Assembly: GCA_033764265.1 (NCBI GenBank)
Contig: JANRJB010000376.1
Span: 1-18,770, forward strand
DNA length: 18,770 nt
Direction: 5' to 3'
From: VGEM01 sp033764265
GTDB taxonomy: Bacteria > Pseudomonadota > Alphaproteobacteria > Rhodospirillales > Rhodospirillaceae
Under the pieces are notes generated by a model, which saw nothing but the letters and a program-made list of their open reading frames with translations, searched no databases and was not told the origin of the DNA. Position 1 is the stretch's first letter. Each line of letters opens with the position of its first letter. The translations under genes were made by a program, and so were the position numbers. This document shows positions 15,235 to 18,770 of this stretch, piece after piece.

Positions 15235-15975
15235 ATGCGACAGATCATTCCCCACCTCGATACCCTGGCGATGCCCTGGCAGTGGTCGCAGCCGTCCGGC
15301 CCGGGGGGCGGCGGCATCGCCACCAAGGTGCTCAACGCCGATGCCGCCTTCGACGCGCGCACCGTGCTGTTGCGCGCCGCGCCGCGCGCGGTGAACGCGC
15401 AGACCCGCCGCAAGGCGCACTTTCATCGCGGCGGCGAGGAATTCCTCAGCCTCGGCCCGCCGTTCAGCTTCGACGACGGGCTCTGGAACCCGCGGCTGGC
15501 CTATGCGTACCTGCCGCCCGGCACCGTGCACGGCCGCGACGTGCAGGTGCCCGACGGCTACCTGCTGTACTTGCGCACCTGGGGCTCGGCCCAGCCGCTG
15601 TTCCTGACCGAACACGCCGCGCCGGCGGCGCCGGCGGGCACGCCGGTCAAGCTGACGAACCCGCTGAGCAGTGCGTGGCGCACGGTGTGCGTTCTGAACC
15701 ACGATCCCGCCACCGGCGAACGGGCGCTCATGATCCGTCTGCCCGCCGGCTTCGATGGCGCCGTGCCGGCCGGCGACGCCTCCCAGTACGAGATCCTGAC
15801 CCTCGAGGGCCGCTGGCGGCATGGCGTGGACGTCCACCGGGCCGGGGCCTATGCCTGCCTGCCCGGCCAGCCTGACCGACCGGGCGGCGGCGCGCCCACG
15901 GCCCGCGTCGAGCGCGAAGCCCTGCTGCTGGTGCACGCCCTGCCGCACCGCGGCAATGGCTCCGACATGCGATGA
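15235..15975 (+). CDS. two-domain cupin-like protein
   Basis: This 246-residue protein lacks a signal peptide and appears to be a bicupin. The N-terminal half carries metal-ligand-like residues: H62 and H64 with E68 or E69 in RKAHFHRGGEEFLSLGPP, and H99 in YLPPGTVHG. The C-terminal half (about 145-246) repeats the barrel style (ALMIRLPAGFDG, YEILTLEGRWRHG, AYACLPGQPDRP), but its histidines are not in the canonical motif, so only the first half is likely to bind metal. It lies 25 bases after the solute-binding protein gene on the same strand. A role in processing the imported compound is possible. It ends at an AT-rich gap before the convergent LysR gene. I do not recognise a specific enzyme, and a dioxygenase, lyase or sensor function remains open. 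Confidence 0.72.
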   Translation: MRQIIPHLDTLAMPWQWSQPSGPGGGGIATKVLNADAAFDARTVLLRAAPRAVNAQTRRKAHFHRGGEEFLSLGPPFSFDDGLWNPRLAYAYLPPGTVHGRDVQVPDGYLLYLRTWGSAQPLFLTEHAAPAAPAGTPVKLTNPLSSAWRTVCVLNHDPATGERALMIRLPAGFDGAVPAGDASQYEILTLEGRWRHGVDVHRAGAYACLPGQPDRPGGGAPTARVEREALLLVHALPHRGNGSDMR

Positions 15976-16251
15976 GCATGAATACTTGGATAGCTCTTGA
16001 ATTTACCAAGAACTCTAAAATATTAATGAAGCATGATCAGTACATTTTCAGTATAATTTTGTAGTGCGTAAACAACGGTTGAAGCATTTTCGCTGCGATG
16101 TCGTAAAATATTGATTCTCAACGATTTTTTGCGCTGTTCCCCTGTATTTCTCCTGCATTAACAGGAGCGGCCCGGAACATGCTGAAATTGCACGCTGATT
16201 TGCCCCGGTCCGATGCCGCAGTGCAGCAAAAAAACCGGTCGCCGGAGCGGT
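15976..16251. other. AT-rich intergenic island between convergent genes
   Basis: About 200 bases (15985-16165) are strikingly AT-rich compared with everything else in the window. Seen here are TAAAATATT twice (16016-16024 and 16104-16112), TGAAGCAT twice (16027-16034 and 16080-16087), an exact TATAAT at 16052-16057, and TTGAAT followed at about 17 bases by ATATTA as another promoter-like pair. A small hairpin TCTTG/CAAGA lies at 15995-16011, and CTCCTG/CAGGAG with loop CATTAA at 16150-16167. No convincing protein-coding gene is seen. Because both flanking genes end here, neither needs a promoter in this gap. Confidence 0.55.
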
Positions 16252-17163
16252 TCAGGGCAGCGCGAGCTTGGCCCGCCGGCAGGCCGCGCGCAGGGCGTCC
16301 TTGACGATCTCGACCGATTTCCGCGTCTGGGCACGGGTGCGGTAGAGCAGCCCGGCCGGCCGGTGCAGCGGCCCGGTCGACACCTTGAGCGACTTGACCG
16401 TGCCGGCGGCGGCTTCGCGGCCGAACACCTCGGCCGGCATCATGCTGATGAAGCCTTCGTTCAGGATCAGCGAGCGGATCAGCAAGAGCGAGTTGGTCGC
16501 CACCACGTCGGTCGGTGGCGGCAGGCCGTTGGCCATCATGAACTGCTCGATCACCGTCGAGACGTGACCGTGCGACAGGATCGCCCAGCGGGCGCCGGCG
16601 AAATCGGCGGGCACCACGGCCCGCTTGCGCGCCAGCGGGTGCTGCGCGCCGACCGCCAGGATCGAGGTGACCTCGTAGATCGTTTCGGTCGACAGGCCCT
16701 TGGGCACGTTGCCGAACGGGAAGTTGGTGAAGGCCACGTCGAAGGTGCCCTTCATCACGCCGTCGACAAGCTCCGGGTACAACACTTCGGTCACGCGCAA
16801 GGCGATGCCGGGGGCGTTGCGCCGCAGCTCACCGACGGCATTGTCGACCACATAGGCGCCGAACATGGGCGCGATGCCCAAGTGGACCGAGCTGTCCTGG
16901 CCGCTCTCGATCGCCGCCATGTCCTCGTGAACGCGCCCGCATTCGCTCAGGATGAACATGGCCTCGGTGTACAGCCGCTCGCCGGCCTCGGTCGGCACCA
17001 CGCCGCGCGCCTTGCGCTCGAGCAACTGAACGCCCAGCGTGGTTTCCAGGTTCTTGATGCTGCGCGACAGCGCTGGCTGGCTGAGATAGGTTTTCGAGGC
17101 GGCCACCGACAGGTTGCCTGCCTCGACCACGGCCACGAAGTGCCGCAATTGCCGCAATTCCAC
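16252..17163 (-). CDS. LysR-family transcriptional regulator
   Basis: This 303-residue regulator starts at a GTG (17163) with GGGGGAGG five bases upstream. The N-terminal winged helix-turn-helix is textbook: LRHFVAVVEAGNLSVAASKT, then SQPALSRSIKNLETTLGVQLLER and PTEAGERLY (about 5-65). A linker helix leads to the periplasmic-binding-protein-like effector domain (about 92-300), with VHLGIAPMFG and FDVAFTNFPFG. LysR proteins usually control a divergent neighbour in response to a small molecule. Here the upstream gene, the 130-residue protein, points the same way, and the downstream cupin gene is convergent, so no classic divergent target exists in the window. It may be co-transcribed at the end of the methyltransferase unit (76-base gap) or expressed on its own. 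The effector is unknown. Confidence 0.93.
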   Translation of the reverse strand: MELRQLRHFVAVVEAGNLSVAASKTYLSQPALSRSIKNLETTLGVQLLERKARGVVPTEAGERLYTEAMFILSECGRVHEDMAAIESGQDSSVHLGIAPMFGAYVVDNAVGELRRNAPGIALRVTEVLYPELVDGVMKGTFDVAFTNFPFGNVPKGLSTETIYEVTSILAVGAQHPLARKRAVVPADFAGARWAILSHGHVSTVIEQFMMANGLPPPTDVVATNSLLLIRSLILNEGFISMMPAEVFGREAAAGTVKSLKVSTGPLHRPAGLLYRTRAQTRKSVEIVKDALRAACRRAKLALP

Positions 17164-17239
17164 CGACGCCTCCCCCGGCGCTGCCCTCGCCGCCCGGCCG
17201 CAGGATATCAGGCCGCGGCCCGCTCTGTCGGCGGCTTAT

Positions 17240-17632
17240 TCAGGCGGCGGATTTGTCCGCCTTGGACTGATCCGGCTTGCGCGTCACCCACTCGAAGTGG
17301 TTCTTGTTGTCCTCGGGCATCGGCTGGCCGTACAGGCCGGCGAATACCCGCCGCACGAAGTTCCAGCGCTCGCGCTCGGACTGCTCCTTGAAGGCCGGGT
17401 CGGGCGCGTAGGTCTCGATCATGTCCGGCGTCACCCGGCCGTGCGCGGCCATCAGCCGCTCCATCACCATCATCCGGTCGCGTACCGCCCACAGCTCGCC
17501 GCCCATCATCAGCACCACCTCGAGCAGGCGGTCGATCATCGGATCCTTGAAGTACTGCGGCTCGGTGCGGGTGAAGCCCGGCAGCTCGGTCACGTAGGCG
17601 GTTTCGCGCGCCAGCGATGCCTTGTCCGACAT
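17240..17632 (-). CDS. conserved-looking 130-residue protein of unknown function
   Basis: I do not recognise this protein. It has no signal peptide or transmembrane helix. Residues about 32-65 (PMIDRLLEVVLMMGGELW and the following Met-rich stretch) form a likely amphipathic helix able to pair or coil. A second charged helix, KEQSERERWNFVRRVFAGLYG, spans about 82-102. The C-terminus is a short Lys/Asp-rich tail. It is real on context: the methyltransferase stop TGA is part of the TGAGGA ribosome site just before this ATG, only seven bases intervene, and codon usage matches the neighbours. A partner, subunit or substrate-binding accessory of the methyltransferase is a reasonable but unproven idea. 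Confidence 0.75.
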   Translation of the reverse strand: MSDKASLARETAYVTELPGFTRTEPQYFKDPMIDRLLEVVLMMGGELWAVRDRMMVMERLMAAHGRVTPDMIETYAPDPAFKEQSERERWNFVRRVFAGLYGQPMPEDNKNHFEWVTRKPDQSKADKSAA

Positions 17633-17639
17633 GTTGTCC

Positions 17640-18740
17640 TCACGCCGGCTTGTCGCACACGCGACCGTGGACGCCGATCTCGGCGCGGTCGGGATAACGC
17701 AGCTTGAAGCCGACCTTGGCCAGCCGCTCCTCGAGCCGGCTGGTCACGAACTCGGGCGCGTAGGGCTCGCTGTTGTCGGCCGAATCGATCGCGCCCAGGA
17801 AGTCGGTGTACTTCATGCCGACGGTCTGATCGTCGAGCGTCGGGAAGTCGGTGATCCAGAACGTGCCGCCGGGCCGTAGCAGCCGGAAGACATTGGCGAG
17901 CGTGCGATCGACCACTGGCCGCGGCACTTCGTGGAACAGGATGTAGACCGTGACCAGGTCGAACGACGCCGCCGGCAGCTCGTCCAGGTCTTCGGCCGCC
18001 TTCTGAATGAAGTGGACGTCCAGGTTCTGCACCGCGGCGCGATAGTGCGCATAACGCACCATCGGCGCGCTGATGTCGCTGCCCCACACTTCGGAGTCGG
18101 GGAAGCGGCGTTTGAGCTCGCAGGCGAGCTCGCCGATGGCACACCCGATGTCCATGATGCGCGCCGCGCGGCCGTCCAAGGGCAGCGGCGCCTTGGCGGC
18201 GAGCGCCTTGTGCAGCGCGTCGTCGTCGCCGACCTTGCCGTGGAACACCCGCGTGCCGTAGTCGAACCGCAAGCCGGCGAGCGGGTCGCCGACGTAGCCG
18301 CCGGGCTGGCGGTGGGTCTCGACGCGCGAGTAGATCGGATACTCGTAATTGGGGTCCCATTGCACCGAGCCGGGGCCACGCGTGTCCCACTCGTCGAGCA
18401 GGCGCAGAAAGTCCTCGCGACGCAGGTCGTAGGAGTCCGCCACCCGGTTCCAGAACGCTTCCTGCGTCGAGCGGTAGACGCGCGCCCACACGCCAGCCTC
18501 GGGCACGCGCTCACGGATCACGCCGCGGATCGCCTCGACCGCGCTGGCGGTCGGCGCGAACGTCAGCCCCGCGTCGCGGATGGCGGCGTTGGCTTGCGGG
18601 TGAATCTCCTTGGCCCGGCCCATCATCAGGGCGCTGCGCACGTCCTTGATGTAGTCCAGGAAGCTCTCGTCGGCGCGCGCGGTCACGGCCGGCGTCGGGC
18701 CGATCTTGCCGCGGTCGGGAAAGCGATTGCTGAGCGTCAT
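17640..18740 (-). CDS. two-domain SAM-dependent class I methyltransferase
   Basis: This 366-residue protein has an N-terminal helical domain (about 1-190) without recognisable signature, followed by a Rossmann methyltransferase domain. SAM-binding motif I is ARIMDIGCAIGELACELKRR (about 193-212). The acidic residue after strand 2 is D222 (VWGSDISAP). KAAEDLDELP (about 247-256) is the next SAM-contact segment, then FDLVTVYILFHEVP (about 260-273) and LRPGGTFWITDFP (about 288-300). The ATG at 18740 has GGGAGG eight bases upstream, and a 14-base inverted repeat sits immediately before that. The coupled 130-residue gene follows. The extended N-terminal domain suggests a natural-product, lipid or small-molecule O-, N- or C-methyltransferase rather than an RNA enzyme. 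The substrate is not predictable. Confidence 0.88.
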   Translation of the reverse strand: MTLSNRFPDRGKIGPTPAVTARADESFLDYIKDVRSALMMGRAKEIHPQANAAIRDAGLTFAPTASAVEAIRGVIRERVPEAGVWARVYRSTQEAFWNRVADSYDLRREDFLRLLDEWDTRGPGSVQWDPNYEYPIYSRVETHRQPGGYVGDPLAGLRFDYGTRVFHGKVGDDDALHKALAAKAPLPLDGRAARIMDIGCAIGELACELKRRFPDSEVWGSDISAPMVRYAHYRAAVQNLDVHFIQKAAEDLDELPAASFDLVTVYILFHEVPRPVVDRTLANVFRLLRPGGTFWITDFPTLDDQTVGMKYTDFLGAIDSADNSEPYAPEFVTSRLEERLAKVGFKLRYPDRAEIGVHGRVCDKPA

Positions 18741-18753
18741 CTTGGTGCCCTCC

Positions 18754-18767
18754 CGACCGTCCGGTCG
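18754..18767. promoter_or_regulatory. TetR-like palindromic operator upstream of the methyltransferase
   Basis: CGACCG at 18754-18759 and CGGTCG at 18762-18767 form a perfect 6+6 inverted repeat with a TC centre. It sits five bases beyond the ribosome site of the methyltransferase, where a bound repressor would block transcription. GACCG/CGGTC palindromes are common for TetR-family operators (known type). The regulator would lie outside this window. Confidence 0.4.
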
Positions 18768-18770
18768 ATT

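Noticed and set aside
16179..16304. 41-codon plus-strand frame preceded by CAGGAG
   Set aside because: The spacing from the ribosome-like site is long (about 11 bases), most of it runs antisense through the end of the LysR gene, and its composition there is the usual Arg/Ala/Pro shadow pattern.

Overview
This is a very GC-rich window carrying a proteobacterial accessory-metabolism neighbourhood. A TonB-dependent outer-membrane receptor, a periplasmic quinohaemoprotein dehydrogenase, a LysR regulator and GTG starts with strong AGGAGG-type ribosome sites all fit a high-GC Gram-negative bacterium. I think an alphaproteobacterium is most likely, but nothing here fixes the genus. I saw no tRNA, rRNA, CRISPR array, transposase or phage gene.

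Layout. Bases 1-1007 (minus) hold the N-terminal part of a membrane-anchored trypsin-like protease, cut by the window edge. Bases 1183-2993 (minus) are a two-gene unit: a phytanoyl-CoA dioxygenase-type Fe(II)/2-oxoglutarate oxygenase followed by an alpha/beta hydrolase. It is divergent from 3171-5994 (plus), which pairs an isocitrate lyase/PEP mutase-superfamily enzyme lacking the lyase cysteine with a PrpE-type acyl-CoA synthetase. A long inverted-repeat element (6023-6127) separates this pair from the convergent operon 6131-8476 (minus), which runs RutD-like alpha/beta hydrolase, cupin, ornithine cyclodeaminase-family protein. A 360-base intergenic region with nested inverted repeats follows.

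Bases 8837-15975 (plus) hold a TonB-dependent receptor, a clear intrinsic terminator, a secreted PQQ and haem-c alcohol dehydrogenase, a family-5 extracellular solute-binding protein and a two-domain cupin-like protein. An unusually AT-rich 200-base patch separates these from a minus-strand block: a two-domain SAM methyltransferase, a coupled 130-residue protein of unknown function and a LysR regulator. A TetR-like palindrome lies just upstream of the methyltransferase.

How it may work together (inference). The receptor could import a hydroxylated organic compound, the quinohaemoprotein could oxidise it in the periplasm, and the binding protein could capture it or its product. The hydrolases, cupins, dioxygenase, cyclodeaminase-family protein and acyl-CoA synthetase would give cytoplasmic steps ending in CoA thioesters. 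No substrate can be named from sequence alone. No inner-membrane permease or ABC ATPase is present, so any transport system must be completed elsewhere.
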